Shown: positions 26,178 through 35,744 of the stretch, in pieces
Position numbering within the stretch: position 1 is the stretch's first letter
Layout: each line of letters starts with the position of its first letter
Assembly (NCBI RefSeq): GCF_016125955.1
Contig: NZ_JADEVE010000215.1
Span: 1-64,000 of the forward strand
Direction of reading: 5' to 3'
Length of the DNA: 64,000 bases
Origin: Acetomicrobium sp. S15 = DSM 107314
GTDB taxonomy: Bacteria > Synergistota > Synergistia > Synergistales > Thermosynergistaceae
The notes under the pieces: model-generated
What the model was told of the DNA's origin: nothing
Seen by the model: the letters and a program-made list of their open reading frames with translations, nothing else
The model's database searches: none
Program-made: the position numbers and the translations under genes

Positions 26178-27341
26178 ATGTTGCGCAAGACTGAATTTCG
26201 TATGCCGGGGACATTACTGCAAGGTCCTGGTTGCCTTGAGGATTTGGGCAGGGAAGTCGGAAAGCTCGGTTGCAAAAAAGCGCTGATCGTCTCTGATGAA
26301 ATTATGAAAAAGGTTGGGTATGTGCAAAGGGTAGAAACGCTCTTAAAAGGCGCAGAAATTGATTATGTTGTTTTTACGGACGTACCAGGCGAACCTAAGG
26401 ATACTTATGTTGAGGCTGGCCTAAAGATCTATCGAGAAGAGAAGTGTGATTTTCTTTTAGCCATAGGAGGCGGGAGCCCTATAGATACGGCTAAGGCTAT
26501 AGGCATATTGCACACGAATGGTGGAAGCATTACGGACTACATGGGTGCGGAGAAGGTGAAAAAACCCATCCCCCCACTTGTGGCCATTCCTACCACTGCG
26601 GGTACGGGGTCAGAAGTGACCCGATTCACTATTATCACCGATACTAAGAATGATGTTAAGATGCTCATTAACTCTTCTTTTATTATTCCTACCGTGGCAA
26701 TTGCTGACCCTACATTGACCCTCAGTGTTCCGCCCAAGACGACGGCAGCTACAGGCTTGGATGCCTTTTGTCACGCAGTAGAAGCTTATGTTTCAAAGAA
26801 AGAACAACCCACTACCGACCTGCTCGCCTTAGAGGCCATTCGTCTTATCTCTCAAAACCTTCGTAGGGCATGGTGTAACGGCGAAGATTTGGAAGCGCGT
26901 TCAAATATGATGCGCGCTGCCACATTGGCTGGCATAGCTTTTAATAATTCCTCTGTAACGCTTATACATGGCATGTCGCGTCCTATAGGCGCAGTATTTC
27001 ATGTCGCTCATGGCGTATCTAACGCACTGCTATTATCTGTGTGGGCCGAGTTTACTTACATTGCAAAGCCGGAAAAGTTCGCCAAAGTGGCAGAAGCCAT
27101 GGGGGAGAACATAGAAGGGCTTAGCGTGCTCGATGCGGCTTGGGAAGCCGTAGAGGCTATAAGCAGGCTATGCGAGGACGTTGAAATTCCTTCGATTAAG
27201 GAGATGGGTATATCTAAAGAAGATTACGAAAGAGCGCTCCCTAAGATGGCTCACGATGCAATAGCAAGCGGCAGCCCTGCCAATAATCCGCGCTCTGCTA
27301 CGGAGGAACAGATCATTGAACTATATCGCAAGGTGTACTGA
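26178..27341 (+). CDS. Iron-containing alcohol dehydrogenase
   Basis: A 387-residue group III Fe-alcohol dehydrogenase. The NAD site is IGGGSPIDTAKAIG (near residue 95), followed by IPTTAGTGSEVT. Metal ligands appear in ADPTLT-LDAFCHAVEAY (Asp and His), LIHGMSRP and FHVAHGVSNA. ATG 26178 has AAGGAGGGGG upstream. It oxidises or reduces a primary alcohol or hydroxyacid such as 4-hydroxybutyrate, propanediol or butanol; the aldehyde would pass to the AOR encoded next. Genes are essentially contiguous, so an operon is certain. Confidence 0.92.
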   Translation: MLRKTEFRMPGTLLQGPGCLEDLGREVGKLGCKKALIVSDEIMKKVGYVQRVETLLKGAEIDYVVFTDVPGEPKDTYVEAGLKIYREEKCDFLLAIGGGSPIDTAKAIGILHTNGGSITDYMGAEKVKKPIPPLVAIPTTAGTGSEVTRFTIITDTKNDVKMLINSSFIIPTVAIADPTLTLSVPPKTTAATGLDAFCHAVEAYVSKKEQPTTDLLALEAIRLISQNLRRAWCNGEDLEARSNMMRAATLAGIAFNNSSVTLIHGMSRPIGAVFHVAHGVSNALLLSVWAEFTYIAKPEKFAKVAEAMGENIEGLSVLDAAWEAVEAISRLCEDVEIPSIKEMGISKEDYERALPKMAHDAIASGSPANNPRSATEEQIIELYRKVY

Positions 27342-27358
27342 TGTTGGGGGCGAGAACT

Positions 27359-29200
27359 ATGGCCTCTGCTAAGATTTTAGAAGTAAATCTAAGTTCAGGT
27401 TCTATAGGCGTGAGAGAGCTACCGACAGAGCTTCAGATGAAACATCTGGGGGGCTCAGGTTTAGCCGCAAAACTTTTATACGATGAAAAAACATACAAGG
27501 CCGATCCTCTTGGACCAGACAACACGTTAGTCTTCATGAATGGCCTTCTTACAGGTACACCTATCCCATGTGCCTGTAAGACTTCTGTATGCGCCAAATC
27601 GCCCTTGACCGGTATATGGGGTGAGGCTACCATGGGCGGTTTCTTCGGCGCTGAGCTAAAAAAGACGGGCTACGACGGCATTGTCATTCGTGGCACCGCC
27701 AAAGCGCCGCTCTATCTGCTTTTGGAAGATGACAGAGTTGAGCTAAAGGATGCTTCTGATCTCTGGGGGCTCGATGTTTATGAAACGTGCGATCAGTTAT
27801 GCAAAAGGCACGGAGATAAATGCCAAGTAGCGTGCATCGGCCCCGCCGGAGAAAGAAAGGTCCTCATCTCCGGCGTTATGACCGGGGGACATCAAACGCG
27901 AGCAGCCGGTCGGACTGGTATGGGAGCGGTAATGGGATCTAAGCAATTAAAGGCTGTCGTAGTGAGAGGGACTCTGCAGGTTCCCATAAAGGAGCGTGAA
28001 AAACTTTCCGCTTCGATACGCGAGTTTACGCCTATCGTGAGAACAAACGCCAAAGGTCTTACAGATTTCGGCACCGCCGGAGGGTTAATGGGTGTGGAGG
28101 CAAACGGAGACCTTTCTATCCGCAACTGGTCGCTGGGCTCTTGGGAAGAAGGGGCAGCTAAGACTTGCGGTCAGAAGATAGCTGAAACGGTCTTCGTTTC
28201 ACACTATGGCTGTTTTGCTTGTCCCATCCGTTGCGGCAAGGACGTGCGTGTAGAAATAGGGCCTCACGCCGGCACAGTTTGCCACGGCCCCGAATACGAA
28301 ACCTGCGACGGCTTCGGTGCCAATCTTTTGAACGAAGATCTAAACGTTATATGCGCCGCAAACGACCTGTGCAACCGCTTGGGATTGGACACGATCTCTA
28401 CGGCTGGCGTGATAGGATGGGCCATGGAATGTTACGAAAATGGGCTCATTACCAAAGAAGATACCGGTGGGATGGAGATCCGCTGGGGTGACGGCGAGGT
28501 TATTTTGAAGCTGGTGGAATTGATAGGCCACGATGAAGGCTTTGGAGCCTTTTTATCCCAAGGGGTAAGGCGTGCCTCGAGTCAACTCGGCGGCCTTGCT
28601 AAGGAGTTTGCCGTGGAAACTAAAGGCCTGGAATATGCTTATCATGATCCAAGGGCATTTACCTCTATGGCCGTAAATTATGCCACGGCCAACAGGGGTG
28701 CCTGTCACCTTGAGGCCCTCGGTTACTTTGCTGAGCAAGGGGTATTTGCGCTTTCTGCTTTGGGGTTCGATAAGCCATTTGAGCGCCACGGTGTCGAAAA
28801 CAAAGCTGAAATTGCCTATCTTATGCAGAATTTCATGGAAATTTTCAACGATCTTGGGTTGTGCAAATTTCTCATTCGTGCTAAGGATGCGGCTGGGCCA
28901 GATGCGATAGCTGGTTGGATAACTTCGGTTACGGGGTGGGGGATATCCGGTGATGATCTCATGAAAGCCGGGGAGCGCAATTTCAATCTAAAGAGGATGT
29001 ACAGTTATATGTTAGGCATAACGCGCAAAGACGACGTACTTCCTCCAAGGCTGGGGGTTCACGACAAAAAGACCGGAGCGGCAGCTGGCAGCATACCACA
29101 CCTCGGCCGAATGCTTGTAGATTATTATGCCTTACGTGAGTGGACTGCCGAGGGCGTGCCATCGCAGGGCAAGCTTGAAGAGTTGGGATTGTTGGAGTAG
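27359..29200 (+). CDS. aor: Tungsten-containing aldehyde:ferredoxin oxidoreductase (second copy)
   Basis: A 613-residue AOR family enzyme. Cluster cysteines are C285, C288 and C292 (CFACPIRC) plus the late cysteine in DLGLCKF. GPAGER and GAVMGSKQLKA bind the pterin. I take ATG 27359 (GGGGGCGAG just upstream), giving MASAKILEVNLS at the usual place; ATG 27341, overlapping the upstream stop, would add six residues. It differs clearly from the 2127 copy, so it probably serves another aldehyde: that made by the preceding alcohol dehydrogenase. A strong terminator follows. Confidence 0.92.
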   Translation: MASAKILEVNLSSGSIGVRELPTELQMKHLGGSGLAAKLLYDEKTYKADPLGPDNTLVFMNGLLTGTPIPCACKTSVCAKSPLTGIWGEATMGGFFGAELKKTGYDGIVIRGTAKAPLYLLLEDDRVELKDASDLWGLDVYETCDQLCKRHGDKCQVACIGPAGERKVLISGVMTGGHQTRAAGRTGMGAVMGSKQLKAVVVRGTLQVPIKEREKLSASIREFTPIVRTNAKGLTDFGTAGGLMGVEANGDLSIRNWSLGSWEEGAAKTCGQKIAETVFVSHYGCFACPIRCGKDVRVEIGPHAGTVCHGPEYETCDGFGANLLNEDLNVICAANDLCNRLGLDTISTAGVIGWAMECYENGLITKEDTGGMEIRWGDGEVILKLVELIGHDEGFGAFLSQGVRRASSQLGGLAKEFAVETKGLEYAYHDPRAFTSMAVNYATANRGACHLEALGYFAEQGVFALSALGFDKPFERHGVENKAEIAYLMQNFMEIFNDLGLCKFLIRAKDAAGPDAIAGWITSVTGWGISGDDLMKAGERNFNLKRMYSYMLGITRKDDVLPPRLGVHDKKTGAAAGSIPHLGRMLVDYYALREWTAEGVPSQGKLEELGLLE

Positions 29201-29222
29201 CGCTAAACAGTCGGTGATTTTG

Positions 29223-29264
29223 CCGCCCTTGGAGATTTTAAGCCAAGGGCGGTTTTTATTTATT
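29223..29264 (+). terminator. Rho-independent terminator after the second AOR
   Basis: CCGCCCTTGG (29223-29232) pairs exactly with CCAAGGGCGG (29243-29252), followed by TTTTTATTTATTTT. It ends the GntP-ADH-AOR operon. Confidence 0.92.
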
Positions 29265-29427
29265 TTGTATAGAAAAGTCTGTATTTTCTCCAAAGGACTT
29301 GCCTTTTTTTAAAGGTAGGCTGATAATAAAAACGCTATCGTTGTTGAACGATTAAATATTTGGGGTAAGCCTTTCAATATTTCTTCTGTATTGTATACTT
29401 GCAGCGTAGGGTAAGGAGGCGAGCACA

Positions 29428-31110
29428 TTGTTTAAAGATAACGAGTTAAAGCGCATTGCAGAGGCGAGAGCGCAATATGATGAAGTCATTAAAAAAACCA
29501 TCGCTCGACATCCCGAAAGAAAAGGAACCTTTACCACGATAAGCGGCATTCCAGTAGATAGGGCATATACGCCCGAACACATCAAAGATATGGATTATCT
29601 GAGGGACCTGAACTTTCCCGGAGAATACCCGTTTACTAGGGGGGTCCAACCTACTCTATACCGCGGTCGGCTTTGGACGATGCGCCAATATGCGGGGTTT
29701 GGGACCGCCGAGGAATCAAACAAACGTTATCGCTACCTCTTGGAACAAGGACAAACGGGCCTTTCCGTGGCCTTTGACCTGCCGACTCAGATCGGATATG
29801 ATTCAGACTTCCCGTTAGCCCAAGGAGAAGTGGGCAAAGTGGGCGTTGCCATAGATAGCCTGGAGGATATGGAACACCTCTTCGAAGGCATACCTTTGGA
29901 TAAAGTCTCTACCTCTATGACTATAAATGCCCCTGCGGCAATACTCCTGGCGATGTATATAGCTGTAGGTGAAAAGCAAGGGGTTTCGGCAGAGCAGCTC
30001 TCGGGGACAATTCAAAATGATATACTGAAAGAGTATATTGCAAGGGGCACTTACATATTCCCGCCTGCACCATCCATGCGCCTTGTCGTGGATACCTTTG
30101 CGTTTTGTAGCGAATACGTGCCGAAGTGGAATACCATTTCCATCTCTGGTTATCATATCCGTGAAGCTGGCTCCACTGCCGTTCAAGAGGTAGCCTTTAC
30201 TTTGGCTGATGGTATAGCCTATGTAGATGCGGCCGTAAAGGCAGGCCTCGATCCTAACGTCTTCGGTGAGCGTCTGTCGTTTTTCTTCAACTCTCATAAC
30301 GACTTTTTAGAAGAGGTAGCCAAGTTCCGTGCGGCCCGCCGTCTGTGGGCGAAGATCATGAAAGACCGCTTTGGAGTTAGCAATGAGCGCGCTCAAATGC
30401 TCCGTTTCCATACGCAAACGGCAGGTTGCACTCTGACGGCTCAACAGCCTGAAAACAACATAGTGCGCGTGGCTCTCCAGGCCATGGCAGCTGTGCTCGG
30501 CGGCACTCAATCGCTTCACACCAACAGTTTCGATGAGGCGCTGGCCTTGCCTACGGAAAGGAGCGTCCGCATAGCCCTCAGGACTCAACAGATAATTGGC
30601 TATGAGTCAGGAGTTACCAACACTGTCGATCCTTTAGCAGGAAGCTATTATATAGAGTGGCTCACGAATGAGATAGAGCGTCAAGCCCAAGAATATATCA
30701 AGAAGATCGACGACTTGGGCGGCATGGTAGTGGCTATAGAGAAGGGCTACGTGCAGCAGCAAATCCAGGATGCCGCATATTCTTACCAGAGGGCTGTGGA
30801 AGAAGGCGAACAAATAGTTGTGGGGGTCAACAAATTCCAGATTGCCGAGGAGGGCGAGCGTCCCGAGATCCTCAGGGTCGATCCTAAAGTTGCAGAAGAG
30901 CAGATAAAAAGACTTAAGGCTCTCCGCGCAAGGCGCGATAACCTGCGCGTCAAGGAGACTCTCGAGCTGCTTCGAGAGGCCGCGAGGGACAGCTCCATGA
31001 ATCTTGTGCCTCGGATATTAGACGCTGTTAAGGCCTATGCCACTGAAGGTGAAATATGTGGCGTCCTTCGCGAAGAGTTCGGCGAATATCGCGAGAACGT
31101 CGTCTTGTGA
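29428..31110 (+). CDS. Methylmalonyl-CoA mutase, large (catalytic) subunit
   Basis: A 560-residue acyl-CoA-binding TIM-barrel subunit lacking the B12 domain, which is encoded next as a separate protein. Typical motifs: [41 protein letters not shown] and [12 protein letters not shown]. The start is TTG 29428 with TAAGGAGG at 29412-29419. It interconverts succinyl-CoA and methylmalonyl-CoA. It heads the cluster mutase-epimerase-decarboxylase, so the direction is probably succinate to propionate. A TATACT at 29394-29399 may be the -10 box, but no good -35 was seen. Confidence 0.93.
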   Translation: MFKDNELKRIAEARAQYDEVIKKTIARHPERKGTFTTISGIPVDRAYTPEHIKDMDYLRDLNFPGEYPFTRGVQPTLYRGRLWTMRQYAGFGTAEESNKRYRYLLEQGQTGLSVAFDLPTQIGYDSDFPLAQGEVGKVGVAIDSLEDMEHLFEGIPLDKVSTSMTINAPAAILLAMYIAVGEKQGVSAEQLSGTIQNDILKEYIARGTYIFPPAPSMRLVVDTFAFCSEYVPKWNTISISGYHIREAGSTAVQEVAFTLADGIAYVDAAVKAGLDPNVFGERLSFFFNSHNDFLEEVAKFRAARRLWAKIMKDRFGVSNERAQMLRFHTQTAGCTLTAQQPENNIVRVALQAMAAVLGGTQSLHTNSFDEALALPTERSVRIALRTQQIIGYESGVTNTVDPLAGSYYIEWLTNEIERQAQEYIKKIDDLGGMVVAIEKGYVQQQIQDAAYSYQRAVEEGEQIVVGVNKFQIAEEGERPEILRVDPKVAEEQIKRLKALRARRDNLRVKETLELLREAARDSSMNLVPRILDAVKAYATEGEICGVLREEFGEYRENVVL

Positions 31111-31140
31111 TGCCGTCAAATGAGTGGGAGGGGATAATCC

Positions 31141-31557
31141 ATGGAAGGCCGCAAGATAAGGGTTATAATAGCGAAGCCAGGTTTGGACGGACACGACAGA
31201 GGAGCTAAGGTGGTGGCTCGTGCGCTGCGCGATGCTGGCATGGAGGTCATCTACACGGGCTTGAGACAATCGCCCGAGCAGATCGTTGAAACCGCCATAC
31301 AAGAGGACGCCGACGCCATCGGGCTCTCGATCCTCTCTGGTGCTCATGAGTACTATTTTAGAAGAGTGATCGAGTTGTTAAAAGAAAAGAACGCAGCCGA
31401 TATCATCGTTTTTGGTGGTGGCGTTATCCCAGAAGAGGATATACCAATTCTGCTTAATATGGGCGTCAAGGCAGTGTTCGGCCCTGGAACATCCACCAAG
31501 GATATTATAGAATGGCTAAAGGGAGCTGTAGAGTCAAGGCGCTTTGCCGAGGTGTAA
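31141..31557 (+). CDS. Methylmalonyl-CoA mutase, small (cobalamin-binding) subunit
   Basis: A 138-residue B12-binding domain with the base-off motif D16-x-H18-x-x-G21 (LDGHDRGAK), [10 protein letters not shown] and [11 protein letters not shown]. It supplies adenosylcobalamin to the large subunit. The split arrangement is as in archaea and several anaerobes. The chaperone GTPase MeaB, often encoded directly after this gene, is not present here. ATG 31141 follows GGGAGGGG. Confidence 0.93.
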   Translation: MEGRKIRVIIAKPGLDGHDRGAKVVARALRDAGMEVIYTGLRQSPEQIVETAIQEDADAIGLSILSGAHEYYFRRVIELLKEKNAADIIVFGGGVIPEEDIPILLNMGVKAVFGPGTSTKDIIEWLKGAVESRRFAEV

Positions 31558-31602
31558 ATTATTAAAAGCTGAACTCTTGTGTGTCAAGCGGAGGTGAATT
31601 CT

Positions 31603-32010
31603 TTGAAGCCTATATGCGTTGATCATATTGGAATAGCGGTTAAAAGTATCGATGAGACATTAAAGCTATGGGAGGGAGTGCTCGGCATCAAGTGCACGGG
31701 AAGGGAAGAGGTGCCTGATCAGAAGGTTGTGACGGCCTTTCTTCCCTTGGGCGACACGGAGATAGAATTGCTCGAAGGGATCTCAAACGATAGCCCAGTG
31801 ACGCAGTTTCTGGAAAAGCGAGGAGAAGGTCTCCATCATATAGCTATACGCGTTGAAAATATAGAAGAGGCTATAAGAGAGCTCAAAGCCAACGGGGTTC
31901 GCCTGACTGACGAAAAGCCTCGTTATGGAGCTGGCGGGGCAAGGATCACTTTCATTCATCCAAAAGCCGCAAACGGCGTGCTGTTGGAACTTTCAGAGCG
32001 CAAACGTTAA
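31603..32010 (+). CDS. mce: Methylmalonyl-CoA epimerase
   Basis: A 135-residue vicinal-oxygen-chelate protein from TTG 31603 (GGAGGTGA at 31590-31597). Metal ligands are the histidine in VDHIGIAV, the histidine in LHHIAIRV and the terminal glutamate in LLELSE; the catalytic glutamate region is GDTEIELLE. It interconverts the R and S forms of methylmalonyl-CoA, linking the mutase to the decarboxylase encoded next. Confidence 0.92.
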   Translation: MKPICVDHIGIAVKSIDETLKLWEGVLGIKCTGREEVPDQKVVTAFLPLGDTEIELLEGISNDSPVTQFLEKRGEGLHHIAIRVENIEEAIRELKANGVRLTDEKPRYGAGGARITFIHPKAANGVLLELSERKR

Positions 32011-32026
32011 AAAGGGGGTTGGGGTT

Positions 32027-33586
32027 ATGCCTGAAAAAGGCATAGATGTCCTGTGCGAAGACCTCTTGAAGAAGAGGGAGACAGTAAAACAGGGCGGCGG
32101 GAGCAAGGCTATAGAGAAGCAACACGAGAAGGGCAAGCTCACCGCCAGGGAGCGAATTGAGAAGCTTTTAGACCCTGGGAGTTTTGTGGAGATCGATGAG
32201 TTCGTCGAACATCGCTGCACGCTCTTTGACCTCGACAAGAAGAAGTATTTGGGCGATGGCGTGATCACGGGATTTGGCACCGTCGGCGGGCGATTGGTTT
32301 ACGTCTATAGTCAAGATTTTACCGTGATGGGCGGTTCGCTCGGCGAGATGCACGCCAAGAAGATCTGGAAGGTACAGGACTTGGCCTTGCAGAATGGCGC
32401 CCCTATAATCGGCATCAACGACTCAGGTGGTGCCCGCATTCAAGAGGGGGTGGATGCTCTTTCCGGCTACGGTGGGATATTTTTCCGCAACGTAAAAGCG
32501 AGCGGAGTGGTTCCTCAGCTTTCGGTCATAGCCGGTCCTTGTGCAGGTGGAGCGGTATATAGCCCTGCGCTTACGGACTTCGTGTTTATGATTGACAAGA
32601 TTGGCATTATGCACATCACCGGCCCTGCGGTTATAAAGGCCGTAACGGGTGAAGATGTGACATCTGAGCAGATAGGAGGAGCGCTGACTCACAACCAGAC
32701 CTCAGGCGTCGCCCACTTCTTTGCCTCAAATGAGGATGAATGCTTTACACAAGTTCGTACTCTCCTTTCGTATCTTCCGAACAACAACGTGGAAGAGCCG
32801 CCCATAATCGATACTGGCGATGACCCCTATCGAGGAGATATATCATTACGCGAAATCGTCCCCACTAACCCGAACAAGGGTTATCGCATTCACGACGTTA
32901 TTGCTCGCGTAGTTGATTCAGGCAACTTCTTCGAGGTTCAGCCTCTTTATGCCAGAAACATGGTCACTGGTTTCGCGCGGTTGGGCGGAAAAGTTATAGG
33001 CATAATCGCTAACCAGGCTGCTCACCTTGCGGGATGCTTGGATATCGATGCCTCAGATAAGGCGAGTCGTTTCATTCGTTTTTGTGATGCCTTTAACATC
33101 CCTGTGGTAACTTTTGTGGATGTCCCGGGGTATCTCCCTGGCACAGCGCAGGAATACGGCGGTATAATCCGCCATGGCGCCAAGATGCTCTATGCCTATT
33201 CAGAGGCTACGGTGCCGAAGATAACAGTGATCCTCAGGAAGGCCTATGGTGGCGCATATTTAGGTATGTGCAGCAAAGATCTTGGAGCTGATGTAGTCTT
33301 GGCCTGGCCTCAGGCTGAAATAGCGGTTATGGGGGCAGAGGGGGCAGCTAACATCATCTTTCGCAAGGAAATAGAAGAAGCCGAGGACAAAGAAGCAGCC
33401 TTAAAGCAAAAGATAGAGGAATACAGAGAGGCCTTTGCCAACCCTTACATTGCGGCGTCTCGTGGTTTTGTAGATCGCGTGATACTGCCAGAAGAGACGA
33501 GGGGGGCCGTCTATCAGGCGCTGCTCTTGAACGAAGGAAAGCGCGAGCAGCGACCTAAGCGCAAGCACGGTATAATCCCCAATTGA
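32027..33586 (+). CDS. mmdA: Methylmalonyl-CoA decarboxylase, carboxyltransferase (alpha) subunit
   Basis: A 519-residue carboxyltransferase of the PccB/MmdA family. ATG 32027 is used (GGGGGTTGGGG upstream); the frame extends into the epimerase gene. GPCAGGAVYSPALTDF and GGAYLGMCSKDLGAD form the two oxyanion-hole regions. Because genes for a membrane beta subunit, a gamma/delta subunit and a biotin carrier follow, while no biotin carboxylase is present, this is the Na+-pumping decarboxylase and not propionyl-CoA carboxylase. Confidence 0.92.
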   Translation: MPEKGIDVLCEDLLKKRETVKQGGGSKAIEKQHEKGKLTARERIEKLLDPGSFVEIDEFVEHRCTLFDLDKKKYLGDGVITGFGTVGGRLVYVYSQDFTVMGGSLGEMHAKKIWKVQDLALQNGAPIIGINDSGGARIQEGVDALSGYGGIFFRNVKASGVVPQLSVIAGPCAGGAVYSPALTDFVFMIDKIGIMHITGPAVIKAVTGEDVTSEQIGGALTHNQTSGVAHFFASNEDECFTQVRTLLSYLPNNNVEEPPIIDTGDDPYRGDISLREIVPTNPNKGYRIHDVIARVVDSGNFFEVQPLYARNMVTGFARLGGKVIGIIANQAAHLAGCLDIDASDKASRFIRFCDAFNIPVVTFVDVPGYLPGTAQEYGGIIRHGAKMLYAYSEATVPKITVILRKAYGGAYLGMCSKDLGADVVLAWPQAEIAVMGAEGAANIIFRKEIEEAEDKEAALKQKIEEYREAFANPYIAASRGFVDRVILPEETRGAVYQALLLNEGKREQRPKRKHGIIPN

Positions 33587-33600
33587 GGAGGCTCTTTTAG

Positions 33601-34011
33601 ATGGCGGACTTGGTTTCTCATTTTGAAGCAGGCATCTCAGGGGCATTCCTGCTTTCCGTAATCGCTTTTAGCACTGTGTTCATCGTGCTCATAGGGCTCA
33701 CGCTCGTTATTTACTGTGTTAGATTCCTATCTGTTTCCAAAAAAGATGTAAGTCGCGGCGACATAGGTTCAGTGTCTGCATCTGTGCCTCAAACCCCACC
33801 TCCGTCTGTTCCGGCTCAGCAACCTCCAATGCTTGCATCGCGGGAAGAAGACGCTGCAGGAGAAGAGTTGGTTGCCGTAATTGCGGCGGCCGTTGCGGCT
33901 TCGGCGAGCGCGTGGGCACCGAGAGTGTCCGTCACTCCAGCGGTTATGGCTAAATTCAACCTTTGGAAAGCGGCGGCGCGTGTGGAGCAAATGGAAGGCT
34001 TTGAAGATTGA
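33601..34011 (+). CDS. mmdD: Methylmalonyl-CoA decarboxylase, delta subunit (OadG family)
   Basis: A 136-residue protein with one membrane helix (about residues 15-42), a proline-rich linker and a C-terminal segment AVIAAAVAASASAWAP. This layout is that of the assembly subunit OadG/MmdD, which ties the carboxyltransferase to the membrane pump. ATG 33601 follows GAGGAGG. Sequence conservation in this family is low, so context carries much of the call. Confidence 0.85.
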   Translation: MADLVSHFEAGISGAFLLSVIAFSTVFIVLIGLTLVIYCVRFLSVSKKDVSRGDIGSVSASVPQTPPPSVPAQQPPMLASREEDAAGEELVAVIAAAVAASASAWAPRVSVTPAVMAKFNLWKAAARVEQMEGFED

Positions 34012-34079
34012 AGGTGCCTGAAAGTTAAGTTGCCGTTCAAGAACCGATCAATATAGTAATAGTAGGAGGAGAAATTTAT

Positions 34080-34517
34080 ATGCCCAAAAGATTCCGTGTC
34101 GTAGTCAATGGCAAGATATACGAAGTAGAAGTGGAAGAACTTGGCGAAGGAAGTGTGCGAGTGGCCTCTCAACCGACGCAGGCTTATGCTCCGCCTGCAC
34201 CGGTTGCTTCGGCGCCAGTGGCTCAGACTCAGCCCGCATCGCCTGCACCGGTTGTCCCGGCGCCTGCCCCATCTCCAGCACCATCAACCCCGGCTCCCGC
34301 CGGTGCCACAACTGTATCTGCTCCCATGCCGGGCAAGATCCTCAAAGTTTCTGTGCAGCCCGGGTCAGCCGTTAAATCCGGCGAATTGCTTTTAGTTTTA
34401 GAAGCGATGAAGATGGAGAACGAGATTCTCTCCCCCGCGTCTGGAACCGTTAAAGAGGTTCGCGTGAAAGCGGGTGACTCTGTCAACACCGGCGATACAC
34501 TCGTGATTATCGCTTAG
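34080..34517 (+). CDS. mmdC: Methylmalonyl-CoA decarboxylase, biotin carrier (gamma) subunit
   Basis: A 145-residue protein. An N-terminal beta strand region (FRVVVNGKIYEVEVEE) is followed by an Ala/Pro-rich hinge (residues 33-75) and a biotinyl domain with the acceptor lysine K111 in EAMKMENEI. It carries CO2 from MmdA to the membrane subunit MmdB. ATG 34080 has AGGAGGAG upstream. Confidence 0.93.
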   Translation: MPKRFRVVVNGKIYEVEVEELGEGSVRVASQPTQAYAPPAPVASAPVAQTQPASPAPVVPAPAPSPAPSTPAPAGATTVSAPMPGKILKVSVQPGSAVKSGELLLVLEAMKMENEILSPASGTVKEVRVKAGDSVNTGDTLVIIA

Positions 34518-34528
34518 GGGGGAACGAG

Positions 34529-35653
34529 ATGGATCTCTATTTTACGGCTCTAAAAGGTATTTTTGGCCAGTCTGGCCTTATGGGCCTTACCGGAGGCAAC
34601 ATTGTGATGCTCATCGTGGCTTTTGTCCTGCTATATCTCGCTATCGTCAAGGGGTTTGAACCCCTCCTCCTTGTGCCTATAGCCACCGGATGTATCTTGG
34701 TCAACTTACCCTTAAGCGGTATCATTGACGAGGGCGGTTTCCTGCGCTATGTATCGTATGGTATCGAACATGAGATCTATCCGATCATCATTTTTATGGG
34801 CATAGGTGCCCTAACAGACTTTGGCCCCCTCTTGGCTAATCCCATTACCTTCCTTTTGGGAGCCGCGGCCCAACTCGGCGTGTTTGTAGCCATATTTGGA
34901 GCCCTACTCTTGGGGTTTTCGGTCAAGGAAGCTGCCTCCATCGCCATAATAGGTGGTGCTGATGGTCCCACTGCGATCTATCTCACGGTGAAGTTGGCAC
35001 CGCAGATTTTGGGGGCTGTAGCAGTAGCGGCTTACAGCTATATGTCCCTTGTGCCGCTTATACAGCCACCCGTTATACGGGCACTTACAACCAAGGCCGA
35101 TAGAGGCATAAAAATGGAGCAACTTCGCCCTGTTAGCAAGCTTGAACGGGTGATATTTCCTATAGTATCCACTGTGGTCACGGGGCTCATTCTTCCCAGT
35201 GCGGTGCCGCTGCTCGGCGTGCTAATGTTCGGCAATTTACTTAGAGAGTGCGGAGTGACGGAACGACTCAGCCATGCGGCTCAGAACGAGATATTAAATG
35301 CTACTACGATATTTTTGGGATTGAGCGTTGGAGCCACCATGGATGCGCCGCACTTTTTAACCCCTGCTACTATAAAGATCATAGCGCTTGGCCTGGTGGC
35401 ATTCATCTTCAGCACCGCCGGTGGTGTTGTTTTCGGCCAGATTATGAAGGTGCTTTCGGGCGGTAAAATAAACCCAATGATAGGAGCCGCCGGTGTATCG
35501 GCTGTTCCCATGGCAGCACGCGTCGTTCAGCGAATGTGTCAGAGGGAATATCCTTCCAACTTCCTGCTTATGCACGCTATGGGGCCGAATGTAGCCGGAG
35601 TCATCGGCACTGCTGTTGCTGCGGGTACGATGCTCACGCTGCTTTCAACATAG
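34529..35653 (+). CDS. mmdB: Methylmalonyl-CoA decarboxylase, Na+-pump (beta) subunit
   Basis: A 374-residue polytopic membrane protein of the OadB/MmdB/GcdB family. The Na+/CO2 site region IIGGADGPTAIYLT and the C-terminal GPNVAGVIGTAVAAG are characteristic. Decarboxylation of carboxybiotin drives Na+ export, so the pathway conserves energy. It is the last gene of the operon; a very strong hairpin follows. Confidence 0.94.
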   Translation: MDLYFTALKGIFGQSGLMGLTGGNIVMLIVAFVLLYLAIVKGFEPLLLVPIATGCILVNLPLSGIIDEGGFLRYVSYGIEHEIYPIIIFMGIGALTDFGPLLANPITFLLGAAAQLGVFVAIFGALLLGFSVKEAASIAIIGGADGPTAIYLTVKLAPQILGAVAVAAYSYMSLVPLIQPPVIRALTTKADRGIKMEQLRPVSKLERVIFPIVSTVVTGLILPSAVPLLGVLMFGNLLRECGVTERLSHAAQNEILNATTIFLGLSVGATMDAPHFLTPATIKIIALGLVAFIFSTAGGVVFGQIMKVLSGGKINPMIGAAGVSAVPMAARVVQRMCQREYPSNFLLMHAMGPNVAGVIGTAVAAGTMLTLLST

Positions 35654-35680
35654 CGCAGAATTTTTGGCGCGAAGAAACTA

Positions 35681-35736
35681 AATATAAGGACGGCGGCAAT
35701 TTCCGCGCTTTTCTGTATTGTCGCCGTCCTTATATT
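35681..35736. terminator. Bidirectional terminator between mmdB and the convergent C45 gene
   Basis: A 20-bp stem: 35681-35700 pairs with 35717-35736 with a single G:T. The arms end in AT-rich tails on both sides (AATATAA / TTATATT), so it can serve both convergent transcripts. Confidence 0.9.
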
Positions 35737-35744
35737 GTTGCTTT

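Noticed and set aside
32027-33586. MmdA as propionyl-CoA carboxylase beta subunit
   Set aside because: No biotin carboxylase gene is present and the membrane Na+-pump, biotin carrier and OadG-like subunits follow, so a decarboxylase fits.
34529-35653. MmdB as oxaloacetate or glutaconyl-CoA decarboxylase subunit
   Set aside because: The beta subunits are alike, but the upstream mutase and epimerase genes point to methylmalonyl-CoA.
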